Source: Methylobacterium sp. Leaf123
Lineage (GTDB): Bacteria > Pseudomonadota > Alphaproteobacteria > Rhizobiales > Beijerinckiaceae
Length of the DNA stretch: 64,000 bases
Reading direction: 5' to 3'
NCBI RefSeq assembly: GCF_001423405.1
Contig: NZ_LMNS01000039.1
Location: 62,001-126,000, forward strand
The notes below the pieces were generated by a model that worked only from the letters and a program-made list of their open reading frames with translations, had not been told where the DNA came from and did no database searches. The first letter of the stretch is position 1. The number at the start of each line of letters is the position of its first letter. Made by a program: the position numbers and the translations under genes. Positions 38,259-50,600 of this stretch are shown here, piece after piece.

Positions 38259-38725
38259 CGGAAGCGTCGTTCCTTGGGCGTCGTCCCCGCCGGGCCGGTC
38301 TTTACGCCGTCCGGCTGCGTCCCGCGGGGCTCGTCGGGAATGCGGCAGGCGCCGCGAAGCGCGACACAGGTGGAACCTCTTCCGGGCAAAGGCAAGCGGG
38401 GCCGCCATCGCCGCGCGCGCTCGTGACCGCGGGTCGATGCGGCCGCCGCTCGAAGAGCGATGGCACAGGCTGCCGAGCGCGAAGAGCACCCCGGCGCGGG
38501 CTTTTCGGAGCTTGGGGCCCGAACCGCATCGAGCGGCGCGAAAGCGTGAGCCGGTGGAGGCCCGCCAAAAAGCCGGACCGTGCGACCGGCCGTCGCCAAG
38601 GTCCGAAACGACCGCCGGCACTACCGGATGCGCCTGCGGATATTTACCTCTATAAGCCCGCCCAACGCAGGCCGGCGGCGCCCGATAAATGCCGCCCGCG
38701 ACGACCTCACGACCGCAGGTTCACG
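38259..38725. other. Divergent intergenic region between PPIase and secA
   Basis: 467 bp holding the promoters of both genes. TATAAG at 38651-38656 is the only good -10-like hexamer on the plus strand, with no matching -35. I see no RNA gene, repeat or supported small ORF. Open frames running through it into secA lack signals and are GC-bias artefacts. Confidence 0.5.
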
Positions 38726-41638
<2,913 letters not shown>

Positions 41639-41645
41639 ACTCTCG

Positions 41646-42056
41646 GTGAGCGGCGCGCTCGTCTACGGGCTGGAGCCGGATCTCGACGCGGAGACCTTTC
41701 ACGGTGTCCTCGTCGAATCCGGGCTCGAGCCGTGGCGACCGGACGAAGATCTCGGACGGCTCCGGCGGATCCTGAAGGGTTCCGACCTCATCGTCACCGC
41801 CCGGCTCGGCGGGCGCCTCGTCGGCGTGGCGCGCACGCTCACCGATTTCGCCTTCTGCGCCTATCTCGCCACCCTCGCGGTCGCCCGTGATGGCCAGGGC
41901 CGCGGCATCGGCCGCCGGCTGATTGCGGAAACGCGGATGGCGGTGGGCCCCGACGTCTCCCTCCTGCTCACCGCCGCGCCGGGGATCGAGGGCTATTACG
42001 AGACCCTCGGCATGCCGCGCGTGCCGCACGCCTTCCGCTACGACCGGGAGCGGTGA
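41646..42056 (+). CDS. GNAT-family N-acetyltransferase
   Basis: A 136-aa acetyltransferase. The acetyl-CoA pyrophosphate loop is ARDGQGRGIGRRLIAET (motif A), preceded by LIVTARLGGRLVGVART and followed by LLLTAAPGIEGYYETLGM. This is close to the YhbS/PA4866-like small GNATs. It starts with GTG at 41646, 7 bp after secA, and is probably co-transcribed. The substrate is unknown. Confidence 0.85.
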   Translation: MSGALVYGLEPDLDAETFHGVLVESGLEPWRPDEDLGRLRRILKGSDLIVTARLGGRLVGVARTLTDFAFCAYLATLAVARDGQGRGIGRRLIAETRMAVGPDVSLLLTAAPGIEGYYETLGMPRVPHAFRYDRER

Positions 42057-42060
42057 CGGG

Positions 42061-43233
42061 TCAGGGCGCCTCGGCTGCCAACGCCTCCAGCACCGCATGC
42101 GCCGCCGCGATGCGCGCCGGCATCGGAAACGCGCGGTTGGCCAGCATGACGAGGCCGATGCGTTGGGCCGGCACGAAGGCGACATAGGCGACATAGGCGC
42201 CAAAGCCGTTGGTCGAGCCGGTCTTGTTGAATAGCATTGCCCCCGTCGGCCGCTGCGGCGGGTCGAGCCGCGTGGCGGGTTGCGCCTCGAACCGCATCGG
42301 CTCCCCATTGCCGGCCTGAAGGCGTTCCAGCGAAATCGGATAGGGAAACTGCTCCCAGCCGAGCCCCTGCACCATTTCGCCGACCCTGAGATAGCCGAGT
42401 TGCGTGCCGTGAACCGCCTGCCGCATCGGCGGGTCGAGGCGGGCGGGATCGAGATTGGCCTCGACGAAGCGGATCATGTCGGCGGCGCTCGATTTGACGC
42501 CGTAGGCCTCCCCGGCAAAGACGCCCGGATTGACCCGGATCGGCGTGCCGTCCTTGCCGGAGCCCCAGGCGTAGCGCTCGCTCTCTGACGCCGGCACGCG
42601 GATGAAGCTGTGCGTTAGGCCGAGCCCCGGAAACAGCCGCGTTTCCATCAGGCCGGCGAAGTCGCCGCCCATGGCCGCGGCCGCGGCGGCTCCGAACAGA
42701 CCGAGGCTCGGATTGGAATAGAGCCTCTGCCTTCCCGGCGGCGCGGAGGGGTGCCACCGGCGAAAGTAGGCGATCATCGCCGCCTCGTCGGTGACGCTGT
42801 CAGGAAATTGCAGCGGCAGGCCGCCCGCGCTGTAGGTGCCGAGGTCGCGCAGGCTGACGCGATCGAGCGCGCTGCCCCGCAGCGACGGCAGGAACCGGCT
42901 CGGCGCATCATCAAGCGAGAGTTGGCCGAGCCCCTGCGCGTAGGCGACGAGCGTCGCCGTGAAGGTCTTGCTGACCGAGCCGATCTCGAACAGCGTGTCG
43001 CGCGTCACCGGCCGCTGCTGCTCCCGGTCGGCGAGCCCGAAGGTGAAGACGGTGGAATGCCCCGCGCGGGTGACGGCGACGGCGATGCCGGGCACATCGT
43101 ATGCCTTCAGGAGCGGGCGGTAGGCCTGCTCGACCGCGGCGGCCACCCGCGCGGACGGGTCGGCGGCCGGAGCGGGCGCCGGAACGAGCGGTAAGCCGCT
43201 CAGAACGAGGGCGGCCAGCGCGCGCTTTCGCAT
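42061..43233 (-). CDS. ampC: Class C beta-lactamase / serine hydrolase
   Basis: A 390-aa exported serine hydrolase. A signal peptide ([23 protein letters not shown]) leads into the AmpC fold. The nucleophile motif is S86-V-S-K, the tyrosine motif is YSN ([11 protein letters not shown]), and KTG occurs near residue 345 ([13 protein letters not shown]). The order, spacing and length fit class C enzymes rather than generic esterases. No AmpR regulator is adjacent. The ATG at 43233 was chosen for the signal peptide. Confidence 0.88.
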   Translation of the reverse strand: MRKRALAALVLSGLPLVPAPAPAADPSARVAAAVEQAYRPLLKAYDVPGIAVAVTRAGHSTVFTFGLADREQQRPVTRDTLFEIGSVSKTFTATLVAYAQGLGQLSLDDAPSRFLPSLRGSALDRVSLRDLGTYSAGGLPLQFPDSVTDEAAMIAYFRRWHPSAPPGRQRLYSNPSLGLFGAAAAAAMGGDFAGLMETRLFPGLGLTHSFIRVPASESERYAWGSGKDGTPIRVNPGVFAGEAYGVKSSAADMIRFVEANLDPARLDPPMRQAVHGTQLGYLRVGEMVQGLGWEQFPYPISLERLQAGNGEPMRFEAQPATRLDPPQRPTGAMLFNKTGSTNGFGAYVAYVAFVPAQRIGLVMLANRAFPMPARIAAAHAVLEALAAEAP

Positions 43234-43288
43234 TGCGGAGATGGCGCTTTTCCTTCTTGGCTGAGGCAGGTGACGTGAATGGGCGGCC

Positions 43289-44134
43289 ATGACGGGTGAG
43301 GAAAGCGCCGAAAGCGCGGCAGGTGCAGCCGCCGCCGTCCCGCTGGTGCGGAGCCTGCGCCTGACGCTCGATGCGCCCCGCACCGGCCCGATCCAGGCCG
43401 TTCTGGCGCTCGCGTACGCGCCGCTCGATTGGCTCGACGCCCATCGCGGCGGTTTCCTTCACCCGGACGAGGAGGCGCTGCTTACCGACCGGCTCCATGC
43501 CCGCCGTCGCCACGGCCTCTTGATCGGGCGCTACGCCGCGAAATGCGCGCTCGCTGCGCTTCGGCCCGACCTCGACCCGCGGGATCTGACGATCCAGCCC
43601 GGTGTGCTGGAGCAGCCGGTCCTGTCCGGCGCCGGGGCCGAAAATCTCGGCATCAGCCTGTCCCATGCCGGCCCGGTCGCCGTGGCGGTGACCTTTCCCG
43701 AGGCCTGCCCGATGGGGATCGATCTGGAGCGGATTCAGCCGTCCAACGTCGCGCTGCTGACGCGCCAGACCCTTGCCGCCGAGCGCCAGCACCTCGCCGC
43801 CCGGCTCGACGCGCCGGAGGCCGAGCGGCTGACCCGGTTGTGGTGCCTGAAGGAGGCGCTGTCCAAGGCCCTGCGCTGCGGTCTCACCGTGCCGCTCGAA
43901 CATCTCGCCGTCGGCAGCGTCGTGGCGGAGCCGCCGGGGCTCGGCGTCACCTTCGCGAATTTCGCACAATACCGGGGCCTGAGCCTCGCCGCGGGGGATC
44001 TCGCCGCTGCCCTCGTCCTGCCGCGCCCTCCGGCGGCGACGCTTGCGGTCGATGCGGCGGCCTGGGAGGATTTGCGGGCGGGCTTGGCCGAAGCCGCGAC
44101 GCGGTGGCAGAGCGAAGAGCGCGACTCGGGCTGA
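43289..44134 (+). CDS. 4'-phosphopantetheinyl transferase (Sfp type)
   Basis: Transfers phosphopantetheine from CoA to carrier proteins. The 281-aa protein has the Sfp-type core [23 protein letters not shown] with the Mg2+-binding acidic residues, and [17 protein letters not shown]. The N-terminal 40 residues are Ala-rich and less certain. No polyketide or peptide synthetase is nearby, so the target carrier is unknown. It is 38 bp upstream of the Nudix gene and probably co-transcribed. Confidence 0.9.
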   Translation: MTGEESAESAAGAAAAVPLVRSLRLTLDAPRTGPIQAVLALAYAPLDWLDAHRGGFLHPDEEALLTDRLHARRRHGLLIGRYAAKCALAALRPDLDPRDLTIQPGVLEQPVLSGAGAENLGISLSHAGPVAVAVTFPEACPMGIDLERIQPSNVALLTRQTLAAERQHLAARLDAPEAERLTRLWCLKEALSKALRCGLTVPLEHLAVGSVVAEPPGLGVTFANFAQYRGLSLAAGDLAAALVLPRPPAATLAVDAAAWEDLRAGLAEAATRWQSEERDSG

Positions 44135-44172
44135 AGACGCCAACCGCCCGACCGCGAAAGGAGCGGACACCG

Positions 44173-44628
44173 ATGACGACCTGGCGCCCACCCCAACAGA
44201 TCCGCGTCAAGGTGATCGGTCTGGCGTGGCGCGGGGATGCGCTACTGGCCGTCGAAGTCCTTGATGATGGCGGCCGGATCAAGGGCGTGCGTCCGCTCGG
44301 CGGCAGCGTCGCCTTCGGCGAGACCCGCGAACAGGCCCTGGACCGGGAATTTCGCGAGGAGCTGGGCTGCGGCGTGACGATGACCGGGCCCTGGACGGTG
44401 TTCGAGAACATCTATCGCCACGAAGGCGCGCTCGGCCACGAGATCGTCTTCGCGGCCGACATCCGCCTTCACGACGCGGCCCTCTACGACCGCGACGTGA
44501 TCCGTTTCAGCGAGGATGACGGCACGGCCTGCACCGCACGTTGGTTCCGGCCGACCGCCCTTCCGGACGGCGCCGCCCTCTTCCCCGACGGCCTTGCGGC
44601 CGCGCTGGAGCCTCTTCCCGACCGGTGA
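44173..44628 (+). CDS. Nudix hydrolase
   Basis: A 151-aa protein with the canonical Nudix box GGSVAFGETREQALDREFRE followed by ELGCGV. It also has an ENIYRHEGALGHEIVFAADI strand. The substrate cannot be deduced, but it resembles the group acting on nucleotide sugars or (d)NTPs. AAGGAG lies about 10 nt before the ATG. It follows the phosphopantetheinyl transferase gene. Confidence 0.9.
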   Translation: MTTWRPPQQIRVKVIGLAWRGDALLAVEVLDDGGRIKGVRPLGGSVAFGETREQALDREFREELGCGVTMTGPWTVFENIYRHEGALGHEIVFAADIRLHDAALYDRDVIRFSEDDGTACTARWFRPTALPDGAALFPDGLAAALEPLPDR

Positions 44629-44653
44629 GGACCGGCTTTCGGGACGAGGCTCC
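44608..44653. terminator. Hairpin between convergent Nudix and esterase genes
   Basis: GGAGCCTC (44608-44615) pairs with GAGGCTCC (44646-44653). Inside it CCCGA and CCGG form further stems. It overlaps the end of the Nudix gene and lies 14 bp past the stop of the minus-strand esterase. There is no T-tract. Confidence 0.4.
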
Positions 44654-44667
44654 AGCCTCTCGAAGGC

Positions 44668-45948
44668 TTAGTCCCGCCCGCCCGTGAGGCTGTGGCTGAG
44701 GAAGAAATCGAGCATCGCGCGCGAGGCGTCCGGCCCGTTCGGGTCGGTGTAGCTGCCAGCCGAGCTGCCGCCGCACCACGCGTGGCCCGCGCCCTGCACC
44801 GACCAAGCCTCGACCTGAACGTGGCCGGACTCGTCGGCGTAGCGGGTGCGGGTGTAGCTGTGACGGCCGTTGCTGCCGCCCTCCTGGCGCGGCGTCAGAG
44901 CGTCGATGCCGGCCTGCGCCAGCACCGCGTCGGCGTTGCGGGGGTGGACGGTGCCGTCACCCTCGCCGTGGAAGACGATGGTCGGCACCCGCAGGTTCTG
45001 CGTCACCGCGCCGGCGCCGAAGCCGGCCGCGCCCCCCGGCTCGGCCGCACCGGGCGCGCCGACCCGCATCGCCGAGAGCGCCGAGGACAGGTCGCGGGCG
45101 CAGCCGGCCGCGAGGCCCGAATGCACGCCGAGGCCCGCGAACAGGTCGGGATAGGCCCGGGCGATGTTGGCCGCCGCCGCACCGCCCGCCGAAAGCCCGG
45201 CGATGTAGATGCGGGAGCGATCGATCGGATGATCGGCGCAGATCGCGCGGACGAGGCCCGCAACGATGCCGGCCTCGCCCATCTCCCGGCCCTGGTCGCC
45301 GGGCTCGAACCAGTTCCAGCACTTCTGCGCGTTGGCCCGGCTCGTCTGACGGGGATAGGCGACGTAGACCCCCTCCTCCTCGGTGAGGGTGTTCATCCGC
45401 GTTCCCGCCGCGAAATCCTCCGGCGACTGGCCGCAGCCGTGCAGCATCACGAGCAGCGGGCGCGGTCCGCTCCGCCGGCTCGGGATGAACAGCTTGTAGT
45501 CCCGCGCCCCGGCGGCGTTGGAGAAGCTGCGCTCGACGAACTGGCCGCCCTCCGGCTCGACGCCGTCGGGTCCGTTACCGTCGGGTTGGGGGGCGTGCAG
45601 GCCACCGCCGGTCAGCCCCTTCAGCGAGGGCGCCAGCGTGCGCAGGCCCTGCATCACGTGGTCGATGTTCTCGCGTAGCCGTTCGGGGATCAGCGTCGCA
45701 TGATCCGTATCCTGAGCCGCATCCGCCTGCGAATCGATCCGGGTCGCCGGGCCTTCGAGCCGATGCGTCTCCTTTTGCGTCCCCTGCGGGGCGGGCGAGG
45801 CAGAAGCCGGCTGCGGTCCTGCCGGGGCGAAGTCCGCCCCACCGAGGCTGCGCTGGATGAGGGCGGTTGCCTCGCCGAACCGTCCGGCCTGAGTCAGGCG
45901 GGTGGCTTCGGCCATGTCCGAGAAGAAGGCGTTGTGACGTTCGGTCAT
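44668..45948 (-). CDS. PHB-depolymerase-family esterase
   Basis: A 426-aa alpha/beta hydrolase. The first 130 residues are low-complexity. The catalytic part follows: oxyanion region LVMLHGCGQSPEDFA, nucleophile IAGLSAGGAAAANIARAYPD (about residue 250), acidic HGEGDGTVHPRNA, and His in GAGHAWCGGS. The motifs match the esterase PHB-depolymerase (LpqC-like) family. No clear signal peptide is present, so it may act on intracellular polyhydroxybutyrate or another ester. It lies 72 bp downstream of the RHH regulator gene. Confidence 0.88.
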   Translation of the reverse strand: MTERHNAFFSDMAEATRLTQAGRFGEATALIQRSLGGADFAPAGPQPASASPAPQGTQKETHRLEGPATRIDSQADAAQDTDHATLIPERLRENIDHVMQGLRTLAPSLKGLTGGGLHAPQPDGNGPDGVEPEGGQFVERSFSNAAGARDYKLFIPSRRSGPRPLLVMLHGCGQSPEDFAAGTRMNTLTEEEGVYVAYPRQTSRANAQKCWNWFEPGDQGREMGEAGIVAGLVRAICADHPIDRSRIYIAGLSAGGAAAANIARAYPDLFAGLGVHSGLAAGCARDLSSALSAMRVGAPGAAEPGGAAGFGAGAVTQNLRVPTIVFHGEGDGTVHPRNADAVLAQAGIDALTPRQEGGSNGRHSYTRTRYADESGHVQVEAWSVQGAGHAWCGGSSAGSYTDPNGPDASRAMLDFFLSHSLTGGRD

Positions 45949-46020
45949 GCGGGTCTCGCTTTCCGGGTCGACGACGGGCGCGCGCGAGCGCAGCGGGTCA
46001 CGAGGGGGATTTTCGGAGGG

Positions 46021-46470
46021 TCAGGGCAGACGGTCGGCCAGCACCCGCTTCACGGCGGGGCTTGCCTGGAGGCTGCCGAGCACTTCGATCGAAGCGATCG
46101 CGGCACTGGCGAGGTCGGCGGGAACGTCGTCGGCGATGACGGCGAGGCCGAGGACGCGGATATCGAGCCGTGTCCCCGCGGCCTGCGCCGCTTCCAGTTC
46201 GGCCCGGCCGTAGCGTCGCAGGCCGACTTCGATCGGTTTGCGGGCCACCGATTGACGGGTGATGTCGGCGTGCCGCTCGATCTGATTGCGGACCGCCGTG
46301 CGGATGAAGTCGCTGCGGTTGGCGTAGACGCCCTCCGAAACGAGCAGATCGACATGCCCGAGATCGACGAAGCCGAGATTGACCGTGATCTTCTCATGGT
46401 CGCCGGGCTTGGGGCCCAACCGCACCGCGATCGGGGCATCCGGCCGTCTCTCCTGAACCACATCCATCAT
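46021..46470 (-). CDS. Ribbon-helix-helix (CopG-like) regulator
   Basis: A 149-aa protein. An N-terminal ribbon-helix-helix core (EKITVNLGFVDLGHVDLLV, SEGVYANRSDFIRTAVRNQI) is followed by a C-terminal helical domain of about 60 residues (TRLDIRVLGLAVIADDVPAD) that may bind a ligand or oligomerise. It starts at ATG 46470 with AGGGA 10 nt upstream. The upstream gap carries direct repeats that may be its operator. It lies 72 bp before the PHB-type esterase gene and could regulate it. Confidence 0.85.
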   Translation of the reverse strand: MMDVVQERRPDAPIAVRLGPKPGDHEKITVNLGFVDLGHVDLLVSEGVYANRSDFIRTAVRNQIERHADITRQSVARKPIEVGLRRYGRAELEAAQAAGTRLDIRVLGLAVIADDVPADLASAAIASIEVLGSLQASPAVKRVLADRLP

Positions 46471-46520
46471 CGCGCGACATCCCTGCGCCATCCCTGAGGA
46501 TGGTATGGGAAGGCTTATGC

Positions 46521-46551
46521 TGCATCGCAAGATGAAGTTTTTTGCATCGCA
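46521..46551. promoter_or_regulatory. Direct repeat TGCATCGCA upstream of RHH regulator
   Basis: TGCATCGCA occurs at 46521-46529 and 46543-46551, 22 bp apart from start to start, about two helical turns. This is typical for ribbon-helix-helix dimers binding the same DNA face. A T6 stretch lies between them. It is 51 bp upstream of the regulator start and suggests autoregulation. Confidence 0.5.
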
Positions 46552-46689
46552 GCAAACGAGGTGATGGGGGCAGGGGCGGTTCCGCTTGCGCCTCGCCAAC
46601 TGGCTGACGGGCGATTCGACGCCAAAGACCGCGCGCGACGAAAGACTTAACGGATCGTTTCCGGTGCCGTCGCCGCTGCGGTCATGGGC

Positions 46690-47400
46690 TCACGGTTCCA
46701 TGTATTCCCGCCAGACGGCGTTTGTTCCGAGACTCTCGACAAAGCTGTCATGCCGTAGGCGCTCGCCCTCGGAGAGCCGGCTGCGTATCGGGCGCGGGCC
46801 GACCGGACCCGAATCAGTCAGGGCGCCGAGCGCCACAGTCTCGGCCGGCTCGGCGATGCTGAGGCCCAGGGTGGTCTGCTTGCCGCCGAGCAGCTCGACA
46901 TAGACCTCGGCCAGGATCTGCGCGTCGAGCAGCGCGCCGTGCTTGACGCGGCGGGTGGTGTCCACGCCGTAGCGGTTGCACAGGGCATCGAGGTTGTTGG
47001 CCGCGCCCGGATGCTTGCGGCGGGCGAGCAGCAGGGTATCGACCACGTCCTCCAGCGCGATCGCCTTCGGCGCGGCGGGCCCGAGCCGGGCGAACTCCAT
47101 ATTGAGGAAGCCGACGTCGAAGGGCGCGTTGTGGATCACCAGCCGCGCATCGCCGCAGAATTCGAGGAAGGCATCGACCACCTCGGCGAAGACCGGCTTG
47201 TCGGCGAGCATCGCATCCGAGATGCCGTGCACCGCGAACGCCCCTTCGGACACCGCCCGCTGCGGGTTGATGAGCCGGTGGAAGGTCTCGCCCGTCTGGA
47301 CGTGGTTGATGAGTTCGACGCAGCCGATCTCGATCAGCCGGTCGCCGTTTCGAGCCTCCGTGCCGGTGGTCTCGGTATCGAGGACGATCTCGCGCAGCAT
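46690..47400 (-). CDS. dnaQ: DNA polymerase III epsilon subunit (3'-5' exonuclease)
   Basis: Proofreading exonuclease of the replicative polymerase. The 236-aa protein has the ExoI motif VLDTETTG (residues 6-13), ExoII HNAPFDVGFLNMEF, ExoIII with HGALLDAQ, and the C-terminal tail (VWREYMEP) used for alpha-subunit contact. It belongs to the DEDDh family. It is the distal gene of the origin-proximal group, with 70 bp separating it from coaE. Confidence 0.96.
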   Translation of the reverse strand: MLREIVLDTETTGTEARNGDRLIEIGCVELINHVQTGETFHRLINPQRAVSEGAFAVHGISDAMLADKPVFAEVVDAFLEFCGDARLVIHNAPFDVGFLNMEFARLGPAAPKAIALEDVVDTLLLARRKHPGAANNLDALCNRYGVDTTRRVKHGALLDAQILAEVYVELLGGKQTTLGLSIAEPAETVALGALTDSGPVGPRPIRSRLSEGERLRHDSFVESLGTNAVWREYMEP

Positions 47401-47470
47401 GTTTTTCCGATCCGATGCAGGAGAACAGCCTGCGCGCGGCTCGCCAAGGATGCGTTAACCGGCAGACCCT

Positions 47471-48091
47471 TCAGCGGGTTCGGCGGGCCAGTTCCTCGAC
47501 GATCCGCCCCACCTCCGCTTCCGCGTGTTCGAACCCGCGGCTCGTGTCGATCACGTAATCCGCCCGCGCCCGCTTCTCGGCATCCGGCATCTGCTTGGCG
47601 CGGATCGCCTCGAACGCATCCTCGGTCATGCCGGGGCGGGCGAGCACGCGGGCGCGCTGCACCTCTGCCGGAGCGGTGACGACGAGAACGGCATCGCAGC
47701 GGGCATCGGCCCCGGTCTCGAACAGGAGCGGGATATCGAGGACGACCAGCGGTGCCCCGGCGTTGCGGGCGAGGAAGGCGCGGCTCTCCTCGCGGACCAG
47801 CGGGTGCACGATCGCTTCCAGCCGGGCGAGTTTTTCGGAATCCCCGAGCACCGCCGCGCGCAAGGCCGGGCGATCGACGCCGCCCTCCCGTGTCAGGGTG
47901 CCTGGAAAGGCTTCGCCGATCGCCTGCGCCGCGGCGCCGCCCGGCCCGTAGAGGGCGTGGACCGCCGCATCCGAATCGTGGACCGGGACGCCGCGGGCGG
48001 AGAACATCGCGGCGGTGGCGGACTTGCCCATGCCGATCGAGCCGGTGAGGCCGAGCACCACGGGGGGGCGGGGTTGGTCGGGCTTGCTCAT
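47471..48091 (-). CDS. coaE: Dephospho-CoA kinase
   Basis: Last step of CoA synthesis. The 206-aa protein has the P-loop [17 protein letters not shown] (residues 14-30), [17 protein letters not shown] and [12 protein letters not shown]. Length is normal. Its ATG overlaps the aroE stop by four bases (ATGA), so it is translated with aroE. Confidence 0.97.
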   Translation of the reverse strand: MSKPDQPRPPVVLGLTGSIGMGKSATAAMFSARGVPVHDSDAAVHALYGPGGAAAQAIGEAFPGTLTREGGVDRPALRAAVLGDSEKLARLEAIVHPLVREESRAFLARNAGAPLVVLDIPLLFETGADARCDAVLVVTAPAEVQRARVLARPGMTEDAFEAIRAKQMPDAEKRARADYVIDTSRGFEHAEAEVGRIVEELARRTR

Positions 48092-48924
48092 TTCGCGACG
48101 AGATCCGCGACGATTGTTTGGCGCAGGGCCGGCGTCACCGTGGGCCGCAGGCCGAACCAGGCTTCGAAGCCCGGCACCGCTTGGTGCAGCAGCATGCCGA
48201 GCCCATCGACCACCGCAAGCCCCCGCGCCCGTGCCGCGGCGAGAAGCGGCGTCTCCAGGGGCACGTAGACGATGTCGGCCACCGCCGCGCGGTCCGGGAG
48301 GGGAGCGAGGTCGATGTCGAGCGGCGGGTGCCCGGCCATGCCGAGCGAGGTGGTGTTGACGAGAAGCCCGGTGTCGAGAAGGGCGTCCGACACGGCCTCC
48401 CAGGCCAGCGCCTCGATATGTTCGGGGTCGAGTGCGGCGAGCGCCCGCGCCCGCTCGGGGCTGCGGTTGGCGACGCGGACCGAGAGCCCCCGCTCCACCA
48501 GCCCGACGACGATGGCCCGCGCCGCGCCGCCCGCGCCCAGCACGAGGGCGGACCCGCCGGTCCGCTCGGGCCAGCCTTCGCCGAGGCTCTGGTCGAGATG
48601 GGCAATGAAACCCGGCGCGTCGGTGTTGTCGCCGCGCACTCGGTCGCCCTCGACGATCAGCGTGTTCACGGCGCCGATCTTTTTTGCCCGCTCCGTCAGG
48701 GAATCGGCCAACCGATAGGCCACCTCCTTGTGCGGGATGGTGACGTTGCCGCCGGCAAAGCCCGCGGCGGCGAGCCCGCGAAAGAAGGCTTCGAAGGCGT
48801 CGGGCGCCACGTCGATGCGCTCGTAGCTGCCATCCAACCCGTGCTCGGCGAGCCAGTGCCCGTGGATCAGCGGCGAGCGGGAATGCCGGATCGGATGGCC
48901 GACGACGAAGGCCCTGGCTGTCAT
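48088..48924 (-). CDS. aroE: Shikimate dehydrogenase (NADP+)
   Basis: Reduces 3-dehydroshikimate in aromatic amino-acid synthesis. The 278-aa protein has [19 protein letters not shown] at the N-terminus, the catalytic Lys in [18 protein letters not shown], the NADP loop [22 protein letters not shown] and NTTSLGM. The ATG at 48924 has AGGA 5 nt upstream. An in-frame ATG at 48954 overlaps the stop of the cation-exporter gene by one base and cannot be excluded. Confidence 0.96.
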   Translation of the reverse strand: MTARAFVVGHPIRHSRSPLIHGHWLAEHGLDGSYERIDVAPDAFEAFFRGLAAAGFAGGNVTIPHKEVAYRLADSLTERAKKIGAVNTLIVEGDRVRGDNTDAPGFIAHLDQSLGEGWPERTGGSALVLGAGGAARAIVVGLVERGLSVRVANRSPERARALAALDPEHIEALAWEAVSDALLDTGLLVNTTSLGMAGHPPLDIDLAPLPDRAAVADIVYVPLETPLLAAARARGLAVVDGLGMLLHQAVPGFEAWFGLRPTVTPALRQTIVADLVAK

Positions 48925-48953
48925 GGGATCCTGCTTGCGAAAGTCGAGAGACA

Positions 48954-49955
48954 TCACGCGACGCACGACTTCGGCAGCGTGCAGGCGGTCTGCCCTTCGA
49001 TCTCGATCTGAAGGGTGGTGTGACCGATCCCGAAGCGCGCCCGCAGCGCGTCCGCCGTCTCCTTGAGGAAGAGCCGGCCGTGCGCCGCGTCGGCGATCAC
49101 GAGATGGGCGGTGAGGGCGACTTCGGTGGTGCTCATCGGCCAGATGTGCAGGTCGTGCAGCCCGCGCACGCCGGGCCGGGCGGCGAGATAGGCGCGCACC
49201 GCTTCCGGATCGATGCCGGCCGGCACCGCGGCAAGCGACATCGCCACGCTGTCGCGCAGGAGCCCCCAGGTCGCGGCGATGATGAGCGCGGCGATGGCGA
49301 GGCTCACCAGCGGGTCGATCCAGTCGAAGCCGGTGGCGAGGATGACGAGACCCGCGAGCACCACGCCGGCCGAGACCGCCGCATCGGCCACCATGTGCAG
49401 GTAGGCGCCGCGGATGTTGATGTCGTCCTTGGAACCCGAGGCGAACAGCCACGCGGTGAAGCCGTTGATGAGGATGCCGATGCCGGCCACGACCATCACC
49501 GTGGTGCCGGCGACGGGGGCCGGCTCGAGGAAGCGCTGCACCGCTTCCACGATGATGCCGCCGGTGGCGACCAGAAGCACCACGGCGTTGAACAAAGCGG
49601 CCAGGATCGACGAGCCGCGCAGGCCGTAGGTGAAGCGCGCGGACGGCGCCCGCTTCACCAGCACCGCGGCGATCCAGGCGGCGGCAAGGCCGAGCACGTC
49701 GGAGAGGTTGTGGCCGGCATCGGCCACCAGGGCCATGGAATTCGAGAGCCAGCCATAGGCCGCCTCGACGCCGACGAAGCCGAGATTCAGCGCGATGCCG
49801 ATGGCGAAGGCCGGCCCGAAATTTTTCGGGGCGTGAACGTGGCCAAGTCCACTATGGCTATGCCCCCCATGTCCGTGATCGTGATCATGGGAATGCTCGT
49901 GATCATGACCGGCATGATCGTGGTCGTGTCGATGATCCTGCCGGTGGTCGTCCAT
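48954..49955 (-). CDS. CDF-family divalent cation exporter
   Basis: A 333-aa inner-membrane cation diffusion facilitator of the CzcD/ZitB type. The N-terminus is a His/Asp-rich metal-binding tail ([20 protein letters not shown]). Six TM helices follow, including the metal site motif DAGHNLSD (TM2) and [11 protein letters not shown] (TM5). The cytoplasmic C-terminal domain has [20 protein letters not shown]. It probably exports Zn2+, Co2+ or Cd2+. GAGGG lies 3-5 nt before the ATG at 49955. It lies between maf and aroE; I infer it is not a usual member of the origin-flanking set. Confidence 0.92.
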   Translation of the reverse strand: MDDHRQDHRHDHDHAGHDHEHSHDHDHGHGGHSHSGLGHVHAPKNFGPAFAIGIALNLGFVGVEAAYGWLSNSMALVADAGHNLSDVLGLAAAWIAAVLVKRAPSARFTYGLRGSSILAALFNAVVLLVATGGIIVEAVQRFLEPAPVAGTTVMVVAGIGILINGFTAWLFASGSKDDINIRGAYLHMVADAAVSAGVVLAGLVILATGFDWIDPLVSLAIAALIIAATWGLLRDSVAMSLAAVPAGIDPEAVRAYLAARPGVRGLHDLHIWPMSTTEVALTAHLVIADAAHGRLFLKETADALRARFGIGHTTLQIEIEGQTACTLPKSCVA

Positions 49956-49969
49956 CGTCCCTCGCCGTG

Positions 49970-50584
49970 TCAGAACGCCAGCAGGCCCATGCCGCGCAGC
50001 CGCGCGAGAAGGGGCGTGAGCGGCAGGCCGAGGACCGTCGAATGGTCGCCCTCGACCCGCTCGAACAGGTGGATGCCGAGCCCCTCGAGCTGGTAGGCGC
50101 CGACCGAACTCGTGACCGCTTCCCCTGCGAGCCGCAGATAGGCGTCGATCGCGCCCGCATCGAGGGGGCGCAGGGTCAGCCGCGCGGTTTCGACGAAATC
50201 CTCCGCGTGGCCGTCGCGCCGGATCGCGACCGCCGAATGCAGCGCGTGGGTCCGGCCCTGGAGCCGGGCGAGATGGGCATGCGCGGCCGCGAGGTTGGCG
50301 GGCTTGTGGAAGACCTCGCCCTCGCATTCGAGCACTTGGTCGGCGCCGATCACGACGCGGCCGGGATGGCGGGCCGCCACCTCCTCCGCCTTGGCCTGTG
50401 CGAGCTGCCGCGCCAACGCGACCGGGGCCAGGGCACCGCCCTCGGCCTCCAGGGCGCGCTCGTCGATCCGCGCGGGCGCCGTCTCCACCGGCAGGCCGGC
50501 CCCCGTCAGGAGATCGCGCCGGGTGGCGCTCGCCGAGGCGAGAAGGAGCGGGGCAGGCGCAAGCCAGAGGGGGGAAGCGTTCAC
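49970..50584 (-). CDS. maf: Maf-family nucleoside triphosphate pyrophosphatase
   Basis: A 204-aa Maf-like protein that hydrolyses non-canonical or 7-methyl nucleotides. It has LLLASASATRRDLLTGAGLP at the N-terminus, VVIGADQVLECEGE with the conserved Asp, SAVAIRRDG, and SSVGAYQLEGLG. The start is a GTG at 50584. It is one of the genes typically found beside alphaproteobacterial origins, between the PPDK regulator and aroE. Confidence 0.92.
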   Translation of the reverse strand: MNASPLWLAPAPLLLASASATRRDLLTGAGLPVETAPARIDERALEAEGGALAPVALARQLAQAKAEEVAARHPGRVVIGADQVLECEGEVFHKPANLAAAHAHLARLQGRTHALHSAVAIRRDGHAEDFVETARLTLRPLDAGAIDAYLRLAGEAVTSSVGAYQLEGLGIHLFERVEGDHSTVLGLPLTPLLARLRGMGLLAF

Positions 50585-50600
50585 GTCGAAAATGATTCCG

